Shown piece by piece: positions 38,080-47,089 of a DNA stretch of 64,000 bases (the stretch's first letter is position 1; each line of letters starts with the position of its first letter). The stretch is from assembly GCA_028554795.2 (NCBI GenBank), contig CM068831.1, positions 29,664,659 through 29,728,658 of the forward strand, written 5' to 3'. The notes under the pieces are model-generated. The model worked only from the letters and a program-made list of their open reading frames with translations. It ran no database searches and had not been told where the DNA came from. Made by a program: the position numbers and the translations under genes. Source of the stretch: Sinohyriopsis cumingii (Eukaryota > Mollusca > Bivalvia > Unionida > Unionidae).

Positions 38080-38646
38080 ATGGCGCAAACTCAGAAGACA
38101 ATGAATTGGGGTGCACCGACCGTCGAGACTACCCAAGTGAACCCGGACTTACTTCCAGAAGAGGTGAATCGGGATTTTGTGGATTTTCTTTCACAAGAAT
38201 TTATTCCGGAACCAGTACCTTCGCCACCTTCTCCTTCTTTACCACACGTGGAGAATTTTAAACAGAGACAGAAAGAAGAATTGGAGAAATTTATACAACA
38301 GCAAAAGGAAGCGGAACAAGCTTTTCTCCTACAACAGCAATAAGAAGAGGTAAGAAAGAAACAACAAGAAGAAACAGCAAAGAAACAAGAGGGTGAAAGT
38401 CAAACGGCTACGATACTGTTAGACATTTTATCGGAGTTAAGAAGTCTGAATCAAATGTATCAGACTTCTTTATTACGACCGAAGAGAAAAAGACCTTCCC
38501 GAGCTAAACAACCCAACCTTGTGACAACACCTACCATACCACCCTCAATAATTTCTACCAAATCATCATCATCGACAGTACGCAGTCCAGAAGAAGGCCT
38601 TGGACGTGGCAAAGGCTTAAGGCAGTTAAAGTTGATTGCTTCCTAA
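38080..38646 (+). pseudogene. Maverick edge gene with histone-type 3' end
   Basis: ATG 38080 (MAQTQKTMNWGAPTVE) opens a frame of 188 codons interrupted by one TAA at 38341. The N-terminal third is acidic and proline-rich (PEPVPSPPSPSLPH). The middle is a Q/E/K coiled-coil candidate (QRQKEELEKFIQQQKEAEQ). The C-terminus is basic (LLRPKRKRPSRAKQP). No family is recognised. Its stop codon is followed after 30 bases by a canonical histone mRNA stem-loop with downstream element, so the transcript would be non-polyadenylated. Location at the element edge suggests an early or regulatory role, but that is inference. Confidence 0.6.
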
Positions 38647-38676
38647 CTTTGTTATTTAAAACCAACAAATACCAAA

Positions 38677-38717
38677 GGCCCTTTTCAGGGCCACCCATGT
38701 CTCTCGAAAAGAGATAG
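38677..38717 (+). terminator. histone mRNA-type stem-loop and downstream element
   Basis: accaaa then GGCCCT-TTTC-AGGGCC (38677-38692) then acccatg reproduces the replication-dependent histone mRNA 3' end, including the ACCCA cleavage region. The purine-rich gaaaagagatag at 38706-38717 sits where the U7-pairing histone downstream element is expected. It comes 30 bases after the stop codon of the 38080 gene. Confidence 0.85.
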
Positions 38718-39031
38718 TATTTCAATTGCCAACATCAATTAAAACTCGAAAAACCTCTTTTACCCATATAGTACATGTGAATGATTGAGAGCGTCAGTGT
38801 AGATTCTTATTATAAAAATCAAAACCAAGAGACACTTACGTTTTATAGACTGTCTATTCTGGTACAAATTTGGAAATTCAATTCACAACACAACATAGCA
38901 CTTTAAATAGTTCATAGGCTTCTTCTTTGTCTGTCTTCATTCTATTTTTTAAAATCTCTTCACTTTCACAACTTTTTCCTCCTCTTCATCCTCACTTTCT
39001 TCCCTTCTTTTTCTCTCCTGTTTCTGTTTCT

Positions 39032-39363
39032 TCACCTGTCTGCTTTCTTCCTCTTCTTCCTCTCCATAACTCCCTTCTTCTTCTCTTGCTCCATTTGTTT
39101 CTTAGGGCAATCTGGAGACCAATGTCCTTTTTCTTGACAATGATAACAGTTATCTTGACTTTTGTCTCTTCTATCCCCTGTTTTGTTTTTTGACGGCCTG
39201 GATACTCTGAAGACCAATATCCTTTATTCTGACAGATATAGCAAGAATCTTGACTTTTATCTCGAAAGGAGGGTGAGTAGTCCGTGGGTTTGTCTGAAGA
39301 AAATTTCCTGATGACCCCTCGCAGAGCTCTGATGAAAAGTTTGATCTGTGTAGTCTAGTCCAT
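39032..39363 (-). pseudogene. CCHC zinc-knuckle protein, minus strand
   Basis: The minus-strand frame has a likely ATG at 39363, immediately followed by GAC and then TAG, so codon three is a nonsense change. Downstream it contains a basic helix (QIKLFIRALRGVIRKF) and a first knuckle-like CYICQNKGYWSSEYP, whose last Cys is Tyr. After a one-base frame change comes an intact knuckle CYHCQEKGHWSPDCPKK and a K/R/E-rich tail to the stop at 39032. CCHC knuckles bind single-stranded nucleic acid. A TATA box lies upstream on the minus strand (39418-39426), back to back with that of the polymerase gene. Confidence 0.6.
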
Positions 39364-39417
39364 TGTTCTACTCGGTTTGAGAGTGAAATGAATAGTGGAA
39401 GGACAAGACACACGCCC

Positions 39418-39426
39418 TTTATATAC
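39418..39426 (-). promoter_or_regulatory. TATA box for minus-strand zinc-knuckle gene
   Basis: Minus strand gtatataaag, 55 bases before the ATG at 39363. It forms a divergent pair with the plus-strand TATA at 39442. Confidence 0.5.
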
Positions 39427-39441
39427 GCTGGTCTGTCATCG

Positions 39442-39448
39442 ATATAAA
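39442..39448 (+). promoter_or_regulatory. TATA box for polymerase B gene
   Basis: atataaa 49 bases before ATG 39497. Confidence 0.5.
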
Positions 39449-39496
39449 GTGACCCATGGTGTTTAAACTTTAGTCATTTGACTTTCTACAGTGAAG

Positions 39497-40459
39497 ATGA
39501 AACGATCCAATTCATTCGTGAAGAAAGGGGAGGAAAGTAAGAGGCAGAAACGTGATCTATCGCCTCGTGCCAGGGCTGAAGTCTTGGCACAAATTCATGC
39601 CAGTGATTTTGAAGAGGTCATGAGTGAACCAGAATATAAAACAAGAGAGTCTTCCCCAGTTAACCCTGAAAAGTACTATCACATTCTAGAGACGGAAAAG
39701 CGCTCCTCTAGAAAATTTAGAACAACGGCTTACACTGAGGACACGACGGTTTGATATCCCCTGTTTGAACTGAGCTTAGCAGCCCTGCATAAATGACCCC
39801 TTCCGAAGTTATGGACAAGATTCACCTCGTGCAATAATCCAATGACCAGTTTGACATCACCGATGGAAAAGCGACACTGTCCATGACCTACGTTTCTCCT
39901 CCTCAAGGGACCGGACGCAAAAGGCCTGATTGGTGAACGGACATCGCAACACCAAAACAAGTCTCGTCCAGATTCACAATTCTCAAGACCATATGTATTT
40001 AGCCAGGGCTATCGTGGTGGGACGAACCTATGCCAACAAGACGACACGGCAGAATGGAAAAGAGTCTGGGAGAACATTCGAACATAGAACCGAGCCAAAC
40101 AACGAAATGGAGCAGAACTCCTGTTACAACAAGCCGGCCTGTCCAAAGATACACCATGTGGCATTCCTGAAATGCAAAAATTGCAAGATGTCCTAGATCC
40201 ACGCTACACCTTGAAAGTGTACCCTCAAGAAGTGCGCGGACCTCTGTTGTTTCGAGGTCAAGATTTTAAAGACGGAAAATACATTCATCTCTATCATCAC
40301 GATGAACATTTTGATACCATTACCAGTATCACTTCATTCCTAGGATACAGTTATTATTGTGAGAAATGTGACTATGGTTATAACAATCGAGTGCAACACA
40401 AACATTGCGGATCGAAACGCTCAGGATGTTTGACAAAAAAAAAGTTTTTCTTAGTATGA
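39497..40459 (+). pseudogene. Maverick DNA polymerase B, N-terminal remnant
   Basis: ATG 39497 starts a charged frame (86 codons to 39754). After several breaks, the frame at 40172-40459 carries YIHLYHHDEHFDTITSITSF followed by YYCEKCDYGYNN and HKHC, the conserved Cys/His segment in the N-terminal half of Polinton polymerase B. Everything that should follow (exonuclease, NLYG, DTD motifs, some 700-900 codons) is absent: the sequence passes directly into an unrelated frame at about 40480. The element therefore cannot copy itself. A +1 slip at the A-run 40434-40443 ends the frame. Confidence 0.75.
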
Positions 40460-40479
40460 CCTATTCACGGATACTTTAC

Positions 40480-40760
40480 AAAAGAACATTCGTGGCTTGC
40501 CTGTGCAGTTGAGAGAATGCATTTACCGAGAACTGGTCAAAATTCAAGTCAAACATAAAGAACAACTGCATCCGTTACGTCACCAGATGTTTAACCACTG
40601 GTACCTGAATGCTATAAGAGGACTGATTCAGAGGAAAGTGTTCCAGTGGTCAGACATTGTTCAACACTTTGAGGTCGCAAGAGATCGACATGTTCATGTT
40701 TTTCGTTACTTCGAGATAGACCTACTGCAACGAATTGAGGAAGAAGAGTTGAAGAATTAA
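40480..40760 (+). CDS. helical basic protein of unknown function
   Basis: An open frame in which the first ATG-independent part reads NIRGLPVQLRECIYRELVKI, then HPLRHQMFNHWYLNAIRGLI, a W-S-D-I segment and an acidic end (IEEEELKN) at 40758. It is likely all-helical, with many aromatic and basic residues. It abuts the deleted polymerase, so its N-terminus may have been lost in the same deletion. No family recognised. Confidence 0.45.
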
Positions 40761-40920
40761 CAATTAATTTATGCAACATCTATTTAGAGAACAAGGAAAG
40801 TTCTGAACAAACTGGAGAACGAACTTTGGAGTGTAGGTTAGCGCATGGAGTATTTAGATTCCCTACTGGAAAACGAATATCTCTGGGCAGAAAGTATATT
40901 TATTGCATCAGAAAAAAGAG

Positions 40921-40927
40921 TATAAAA
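40921..40927 (+). promoter_or_regulatory. TATA box
   Basis: tataaaa 11 bases before ATG 40938. If the start of transcription is 25-30 bases downstream, translation would begin at a later ATG; otherwise the box serves a leaderless-type transcript. Confidence 0.45.
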
Positions 40928-40937
40928 ACAGGCTGCC

Positions 40938-41696
40938 ATGCCAGGGTTTTTATCACAAGTGATTGAACAGATTCCGTGGAAGGAACTCAATGACCATATT
41001 CAAACCGTGGATGAGTACCATCACTTAGTACAAGAAGTGTATCCGTTCAATTTGGATCGACAAGTGGTGTGTGTCTTAGTGACTTGTCTTCTGGGATTTC
41101 GTTTACCAGCCGATTCCTTGTGGACTCTACGAACAGTACTTACCACCCGAATGGCCTTAAATGTTCATGAAAGACTCATTTTGCTCAAAGCCTTGCGTTT
41201 TCATCTGGATACTTCTCGTCCTTTACGGGAAAAAAAGATTCGTCAACTTTATCTACCGAAGACGTGTATGACGATGTGTGTGTAACTTGTGACTTAAACC
41301 CCCACTGGACAGATGTCCGTGCCTGGAAAGAATGGGATTTTGAGGCTTGGACTCAAGAAGTGGCCCAGTATGCTCGAGAGTTGTGATCCTTCCTTTCAAC
41401 GTCCAAAGAAGAAAGTCACTTTTCAACCTGTGTTGGTGACAGTACCAGAAGAAGAACCCATCACCCAGGACAGGACTGTAGTGGACATTCCTGAAAGACC
41501 CTTTCGGGAGGACACTTGTGTGACCTTACCCCCTGTTGAACTGGTCAGAACATTACCCAAAACATCTTGTACAGAAATTTGTTTCAATTCCACGTTGATC
41601 GTTTTCATGTGCATTTTATCGGTGTACTTAAACATTTGGCTTTTATGTATTTTGTCTTTCGTGTTCATTTTTAAAACATCAATAAACGTGTCCTGA
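40938..41696 (+). pseudogene. Maverick membrane-anchored protein, two frame changes
   Basis: The first part (40938 to about 41265) is helical and Leu/Val-rich (FLSQVIEQIPWKELNDHIQT; VVCVLVTCLLGFRLPADS). The frame then shifts to one reading a Trp-rich DVRAWKEWDFEAWTQEV, and shifts back near 41385 to KKKVTFQPVLVTVPEEEP. It ends in a hydrophobic anchor (LIVFMCILSVYLNIWLLCIL). The two opposite slips restore the original frame. An AATAAA at 41681-41686 overlaps the last codons. The family is not recognised; a tail-anchored membrane location is suggested by the C-terminus. Confidence 0.5.
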
Positions 41697-41702
41697 AAAA
41701 AG

Positions 41703-41709
41703 TATAAAA
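41703..41709 (+). promoter_or_regulatory. TATA box of ATPase gene
   Basis: tataaaa 48 bases before ATG 41757. Confidence 0.6.
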
Positions 41710-41756
41710 ACTCTTGTTTTGTCTGTTTCCGTGTCACAAGTGACATTTCTGACACT

Positions 41757-42478
41757 ATGGCTACCTCTACTGTCTCTGCTCCCTCTTCCACCACTTTCAA
41801 AGTCATCGACGAACACTTAGATCGTGCCAGTTGGGAGGCTTTGTATCTTCGCCGTCCCTTTAACATGCCCATTGCTGGACCTAGCAGTTCAGACAAAACC
41901 GAATTTGTCAAACGTTTGATCGAACATAAACATCATTTGATCGATCTCAACGCATCGTGTGGTGTTACAAAGAGTGGCAATCGGCGTACAGCCTCTTGCG
42001 AGAAAGTCAAGGCGATTCCATCGTGTTTGTGGAAGGCATTCCTAAAGAAGACGACGGAATCGTCTCTGACTCACGTCAAACCCATTTGGTCATTTTCGGC
42101 AACATGTTAGGAGAAGACGAAGAAGAAATTATACTTTAGTTTAAGCGCAAAGGGCATCATCGTAATGCCAGTGCCGTTTACATCACTCAAAATTTGTTTC
42201 AACAAAGTAAAGCCCATCACACCATCAGTCTCAATGCTCATTACGTGGTCTTGTTTAAAAGTCCTCGAGATAAATCACAAGTGCAAGTCTTAGCCAAACA
42301 GTTAGGAACGCCTTGGCTCACTGAGGTGTACGAAGATACCACTCAAACTCCACACGCCTATTTGCTCGTCGATTTGAAACCTACTACCCCCGATGATTTG
42401 CGATTTCGTACCCATTTGTTTCACCATTGGTGTCAGGACGGAGGGCCTGTCCTGTACACGTCTCCGTCCTTGACTTAA
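41757..42478 (+). pseudogene. FtsK/HerA-type DNA packaging ATPase, broken
   Basis: Pumps DNA into the capsid in Polintons and relatives. ATG 41757; near residue 38 PFNMPIAGPSSSDKTEF corresponds to the Walker A loop, but the GK-preceding Gly is Asp here (GPSSSDKT). A frame change near 41960 leads to an invariant-looking YKEWQSAY and GDSIVFVEGIP. Then HLVIFGNMLGED stands where the Walker B hydrophobic strand should end in two acidic residues, and those are not present. After a TAG at 42137, SAVYITQNLF and ISLNAHYVVLFKSPRD (sensor region) and YLLVDLKPTTPDDLR complete the family. About 240 codons, the normal size. Confidence 0.88.
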
Positions 42479-42503
42479 CCCCCCCCCCAAAAAAAAAAAA
42501 ATC

Positions 42504-42510
42504 TATAAAA
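42504..42510 (+). promoter_or_regulatory. TATA box of histone-like gene
   Basis: tataaaa 39 bases before ATG 42549, following a C9-A12 homopolymer pair. Confidence 0.65.
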
Positions 42511-42548
42511 ACCTCGGACACTTTTCGTCTGTCTTACACAGTTTCAAC

Positions 42549-43361
42549 ATGACGTCCCTTCAGTCTCATTTCCCCGTCAAATTGATTCGTGCCTTGTATG
42601 GTATCAGTCGCGAAACAAATCCACAAATACGTGCTTGTGTCTTAGAAGCCAGTCTCAAAGAAGTCTTACGATGGTTCACGGTGACAGCACGTCAATTACT
42701 GCAAGGCATTATTCCGATTCCTCATCAAACCACTTGCTTTTTTGATCGAAACAAAGTAGCTTTGACCGAGGTGGCCGATCTCCGCATCGACACTCAAACC
42801 AAAAAACAAATCATTTTTAAACCTGGAGGAAGCGGTACTCTATGAGGTGCCATTATTCGCTCCCTCTTAAGATGGGATCCTAATGCTCCCAAAGTTATCC
42901 ACAAGAAAAAAGTCAAACGAAGTCCCAAGAAGAAAAAGAGCAAAGGTGTCAAGACCAGGGCACCACCCCGGAAAAAGAAAAGCCCCCAGAAAAAGAAACA
43001 GGGAAGTCCTCCGAAAAAGGAAAGTCCACAGAAAACTAGTCGCCAGAGAGGCACTTCGGCCATGACGCAACCTTACACTCGCAAACCACGACCTGCAACG
43101 GCGGTGACCGAGTCTCCGGTAGCCTCAGGTTCATCCACTTCTCCGTTGATGACACCAAGAACTGAGAAGTACCTGGAGACGTTGATGACACCAAGAACTT
43201 CTCCGTTGATGACACCAAGAACTTCTCCAGTGGCGGGACCCTCTTCTTTAGTGGCAGTGGCAGCTGCTTACAAAGTACCTTCTCCCAAAATCAAAGTGCA
43301 ACAGAGATCGGGCATGTTAGAGTTTACTAGATTTGTCCAAGCAAGAACTGGGTCGATTTAG
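42549..43361 (+). pseudogene. histone-like basic core protein, one nonsense codon
   Basis: ATG 42549 opens 98 codons, then TGA at 42843, after which the same frame continues to 43361 (270 codons in all). The N-terminus has FPVKLIRALYG, resembling the FPVGRVHRLL entry helix of H2A, then a long helix (IRACVLEASLKEVLRWF...ARQLLQ) and NKVALTEVADLRI, comparable to the K-x-R-I-x-P-x-x-L-x-x-A-I loop/helix of H2A. This is a plausible but unproven histone fold. Residues about 115-170 are K/S/P-rich (RSPKKKKS, PRKKKSPQKKK) like an H1 tail. Then come three TSPLMTPRT-type repeats with S/T-P sites. A DNA-condensing core protein is the simplest reading. Confidence 0.5.
43138..43232 (+). repeat. coding tandem repeat (TSPLMTPRT)
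   Basis: acttctccgttgatgacacc plus aaga occurs exactly twice, with a diverged copy between, giving repeated S/T-P sites in the tail of the basic protein. Confidence 0.8.
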
Positions 43362-43444
43362 TCCGTTACGTACCCCTGCACGACGTGTTATGCCTGTCCT
43401 CAAGTTGATACGACGTAAAGACAATCGGTGGCGACGCGCTCCAG

Positions 43445-43452
43445 TATAAAAA
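43445..43452 (+). promoter_or_regulatory. TATA box
   Basis: tataaaaa 55 bases before ATG 43507. Confidence 0.6.
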
Positions 43453-43506
43453 AGGTCTGTGAAAAAATAGGGGTATCAGAGTTTTGGTGCTCCTGAAGAC
43501 TCAAAG

Positions 43507-43936
43507 ATGTCACCCTCCAAAAAATATCCCTCTTCTAAACCCCAAGGAAAGAAAAGGAAAGGACTGCCTCCTCGTTTAGTCAAACATAGGGACATGTCTG
43601 TCTTGTCCAAAGCTTCTTCACCCCTACGAAAAACTCATTCAAACGACCTCCAAAGAGGTCATCGATACCGTGTGCGAATGTTGTTTGAACCTTTTGAAAG
43701 GCACGATCCCTTTGTCCACGTACCATAAACAATGCTTAGGCAAACGCCGTCAATTTCTTCGTCAAATGATTCAAAAGAAAATCCCCATTCGTCAAAAGAA
43801 TATGTTGGTCCAACGTGGAGGAATTTTACCCCTCTTGTTTAGTCCATTACTGAAAGGAGTTTTGGGAGCCATGTTTATTAGGACTGGTGGGAGCAGGTTA
43901 AAAAGGACCTCTGAAGTTCCAAGATCTCATAAGTAA
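43507..43936 (+). pseudogene. conserved small basic Polinton protein, one frameshift
   Basis: ATG 43507 starts a very basic N-terminus (KKYPSSKPQGKKRKGLPP). A frame change near 43680 gives CECCLNLLKGTIPLST, then KRRQFLRQMIQKKIPIRQK and LVQRGGILPLLFSPLLKGVL, ending at 43936. The order N-L-L-x-G-x-I-P-L-S, a K/R cluster, then [LI]-x-Q-R-G-G-[FI]-L and a hydrophobic helix is a pattern I associate with small proteins found beside capsid genes in invertebrate Polintons. A membrane-active or minor virion protein is possible. About 140 codons. Confidence 0.6.
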
Positions 43937-43949
43937 CCCTTGACATCCA

Positions 43950-44668
43950 ATGGAAGGACAAAAACTAGATTTAGTGCCTTATAAACGATGGATGGAATAC
44001 CATCGTTGGCAAGAACAGGGGACCCCGCATTTGCCTCCCAATCCCAATCTGAGCGAGATGTCCCAGGTACAAAACGAACTGCAGCCCTTGACGGATTGCC
44101 ACGTTTTGTCCGAAACAGAAAAATCGCAAAAGTACGGTCAACTCTTGCAACGACTGCAACTCATTCACCAAAAAGCTTTAGACGAAACAGCTCTACCCAC
44201 TCTGAAAGATTTCAAGACCTTGATGAAAAGTTCATCCCCAACGCCACCACCACCACTACCACTACCATTCCCAGGGGTCACCAGAGACGCTACTCCACGA
44301 AAGTCTGAGGAAGAAGAGATACGAGAAGTTTTTCAAACACCGTCAGCAGCTCCCATTTCTAGTAAGAATGCAGCATCCTTTTTGACCCCTTCCCCCACAC
44401 CCCAACGGGAAAAAATGAAAGCTTGGGTTAAAAAGATGGTGTCCACTCCTCCTTCGACAGAAGTGAAAAAGAAAGAAGGGAAACCATAAGTGAAAAAAGA
44501 AAAGAAGACCACATTATTCCATTACCGCCTCCGTCATTAGTTTCGACTTCTACTCTCGTAGCCCATCGGACACGTAAATCCGTTTCCAAACCACCCTTTC
44601 GCCCTATTCTGAGTAGTATCAGCGAAGAGTGGGTGACTTATTTAAAAACAAAATGGAAAAAGTGTTAG
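43950..44668 (+). pseudogene. conserved Polinton protein with coiled/proline-rich parts
   Basis: ATG 43950. The N-terminal DLVPYKRWMEY and a region with LSETEKSQKYGQLLQRL resemble a widespread Polinton virion-associated protein (short LVPY start, then E-K-x-x-x-Y helix). A proline tract (PTPPPPLPLPFP) and S/T-P sites follow. The frame stops at 44489, but a neighbouring frame stays open with HIIPLPPPSLVSTSTLVAHR and EEWVTYLKTKWKKC to TAG 44666, so one frameshift near 44480 is likely. Its last 16 bases overlap the integrase start, indicating tight gene packing. Confidence 0.55.
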
Positions 44669-45739
44669 CCAGCATTTACTACGATCCATCCCATCCTGCA
44701 GGTTACGGAGGAGTTCAAAAATTGTATCGTGCTGCCAAAACTCGACTGAAAAGTCTCCGTTAACTTCATGTACAACGATGGTCACAAGAACAAGCTAGCT
44801 ACACTTTACACAAAACCCATTCGATGTAAGTTTTACAGAAGTCGCACCCAAGTGGAAGGTATCGATCATCAATGGCAAGCCGATTTAGCCGATGTCTCTC
44901 ATTTGGCCAGCTACAATCGCGGCTACAAATATTTTATTTTGTGTCATCGACGTCTTTTCCAAATTTGCCTGGGTCGTGCCATTGACTTCCAAATCGAGCC
45001 ACAAGTTAGTGCGAGCCCTGCAACGGGTGTTCAAACAATGGCAAACGGACAAAGGTACCGAATTTCTGGACCAAGCTTTCCAAAAAGAATTAAAGAAACA
45101 TGACATTCATTTATTTACCACCGAGAATCCTGAAACCAAAGCCAGCATCGTGGAACGTTTTCAGCGCGCTTTAAAAGAACGCATGTGGAAATATTTTACG
45201 CATCACCTCACTATGAAGTACATCGACATCTTACCGCACCTGGTGCAAGCGTGCAACCAATCTTACCATCGAAGCATTGGACGTGCCCCGCAAGAGGTGA
45301 CTCCCCACAACGAAGTACTGGTGTCTGATCGCCTGTTTGGTACGTCCCCGACGAGGGCTGTCCCCAGGAAAAGTGGAGTGTTGACCGTAGGAGATTGGGT
45401 ACGCACTGGCAAAACCAAACGCACTTTCGATAAAGGTTACTTACCTAACTGGACGACCGAATTGTTTCGTGTCACTGGACGGGTGCATGGCCGTCATCCT
45501 GCCGTATATAAATTGGAAGACATGAACGGAGAAGTGTTAAAAGGAACGTTTTATTTGCCCGAGTTACAACGTGTCATTAAAAAAACAAGACGACGAGTAC
45601 GACATCGAAAGCATTCTCGAACGCAGAACCCGTAAAGTGGGCAAACGACGTGTCAAAGAAGTCAAAGTACGTTGGAAATGATATCCACCCAGTTTTCATT
45701 TTTGGATCGACGCTTCGCAAGTCGTCAACTATAAAAGAA
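44653..45739 (+). pseudogene. Maverick integrase (DDE, chromodomain), broken
   Basis: Catalyses insertion of the element. ATG 44653 starts with the zinc-binding/N-terminal region (ASIYYDPSHPAGYGG). The frame stops at 44761 and coding continues in a shifted frame with HQWQADLADVSHL, which carries the first catalytic Asp near 44880. Another frame change near 44930 leads to VIDVFSKFAWVVPL, TDKGTEF (second Asp) and KASIVERF (catalytic Glu). An SH3-like GTFYLPELQRV region follows. A last change near 45590 leads to a chromodomain-type KEVKVRWK, a TGA, and YPPSFHFWIDAS. The spacing before TDKGTEF is a few residues short, suggesting a small deletion. Confidence 0.9.
45730..45737 (+). promoter_or_regulatory. 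TATA box inside the integrase end
   Basis: tataaaag within the end of the integrase reading frame. Transcription from it would start near 45760, favouring the ATG at 45860 for the next gene. Confidence 0.45.
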
Positions 45740-45859
45740 ATGACCATCATGCCCTTTCACACAGTCGCAGCTACTGCGACCACTCCTTCACCCAGTTCTT
45801 CTCTGCAAGATTTATAGAAACAACCCTTGTGGGTGTGGTGTGGAGAACGTGTGCCTAAA

Positions 45860-46126
45860 ATGCAAATCGTCTTTTTCTGCCAAATCTTTGTGGTGTATTG
45901 TGTCATCGGTGCAGCCATCGCCAATTTGAGTTTGAAACAAGGAGACATAAAATTGTGGAGAAATTTATTGAGCAGTTGCATCGGTTACCTTCTTCCCAAA
46001 ACCCTCTCTGAAATTCTCCTCGAACGGGAACAACGGGAACCTTGTGTCCAGTGCCAGTGCCAGTCACCACTAAAACAACAACAACAATCCTTTTTTGGTT
46101 GGAGACACTCCTCTGACTTCCAGTAA
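45860..46126 (+). CDS. small membrane protein
   Basis: From ATG 45860 the frame has a strong N-terminal hydrophobic segment (MQIVFFCQIFVVYCVIGAAI), then an amphipathic region with LLSSCIGYLLPKTLSEILLE and a Q/C-rich polar end to 46126. An upstream in-frame ATG at 45740 would add residues but is separated by a TAG at about 45817. That supports the later start, which also fits the TATA position. It lies between integrase and penton. Family not recognised. Confidence 0.5.
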   Translation: MQIVFFCQIFVVYCVIGAAIANLSLKQGDIKLWRNLLSSCIGYLLPKTLSEILLEREQREPCVQCQCQSPLKQQQQSFFGWRHSSDFQ

Positions 46127-46156
46127 CCCCTCGGGCAGTCACATAACTCTGAAATT

Positions 46157-47086
46157 ATGAGTCACCATAACCAATTTTACTTAACCTTACATAGTGACAG
46201 TTCCGTGGAGGTTTTTCCCAATAACACTTTGTGCTGTTACACGGCCAAATCGCCTCAGGCCATCCAATTAGATGACGAAGCCCATTGGGAAGTGGCTTTG
46301 GCAGAAATCATTCACCTGACCCAAGTCCTCAATGTCCTTCCCAATCAAATGTTTTTTTCAGTGGAAGTTCATGACGAACAATTGCAACAGTACTTGGATA
46401 CCAATGTAAAATATGATAACACAATACATAACTCAGTAACTCAAAAGTCGACCTATCGCTTGATCATTCCCTCAGGCTATTAATTTAGTGGTCAATATTT
46501 GGTGAGCATCATTGCCTCCAGGTTTAATGTCGTGTTTCTTAAAGCTTTGGAGAGTGTCATAAAAAGTGTCACCATGGAGTACCATAAAGTAGCTCGTCGC
46601 CTCCTGATGAAATTTCCTGAGGGGAACAAAATGTTGTCTTTTTTATTTTGTCCTGAATTGTTTGACATGTTGGGTGGAGACATGGAGATGAGGATGACCA
46701 TGATCAAGAAAAACGATTTGCCAGTCATTTCCGACAACGATTCTTTTGCGAAGTTCTTTCGTGCCCCGGTAGAATTGAACCAAGGACTGAATTTGATCTT
46801 TGTGTACTCCGATGTGGTGGAGTATAACGTGGTGGGACACACCTCCGTACCGTTACTGCTTGTTAGTCCTTTCAAAGTGGATTCTGCCACGGTCGCTGAC
46901 GAGGAAGGTGGAAACACTTATCACGTTCACCGCGAATGTTACATCCTCACTATTTGCCCGTCAGTCTTTTATTTGGATACTGTCAACATTGCTATAAAAG
47001 GAGATCTGGGACAAAATATTTCATTCACCAAAGGGAAAGTCACGGTGAAACTCCATTTTCGAAAAAGGTTCTCTAACGATTCGTAA
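46157..47086 (+). pseudogene. Polinton penton-type minor capsid protein, one nonsense codon
   Basis: ATG 46157 reads SHHNQFYLTLHSDSSVEV and FPNNTLCCYTAKSPQAI, then a WEVALAEI strand. This S-x-x-S/F-P-x-N-T/W-E-V-x-L-x-E-I order is the signature of the Polinton single-jelly-roll vertex protein. An in-frame TAA at 46481 interrupts, but the same frame continues (QYLVSIIASRFNVVF) through further beta-rich sequence to TAA 47084. That gives about 310 codons, the expected size. The only defect seen is the TAA, so the gene died recently or is read through. Confidence 0.85.
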
Positions 47087-47089
47087 GTC

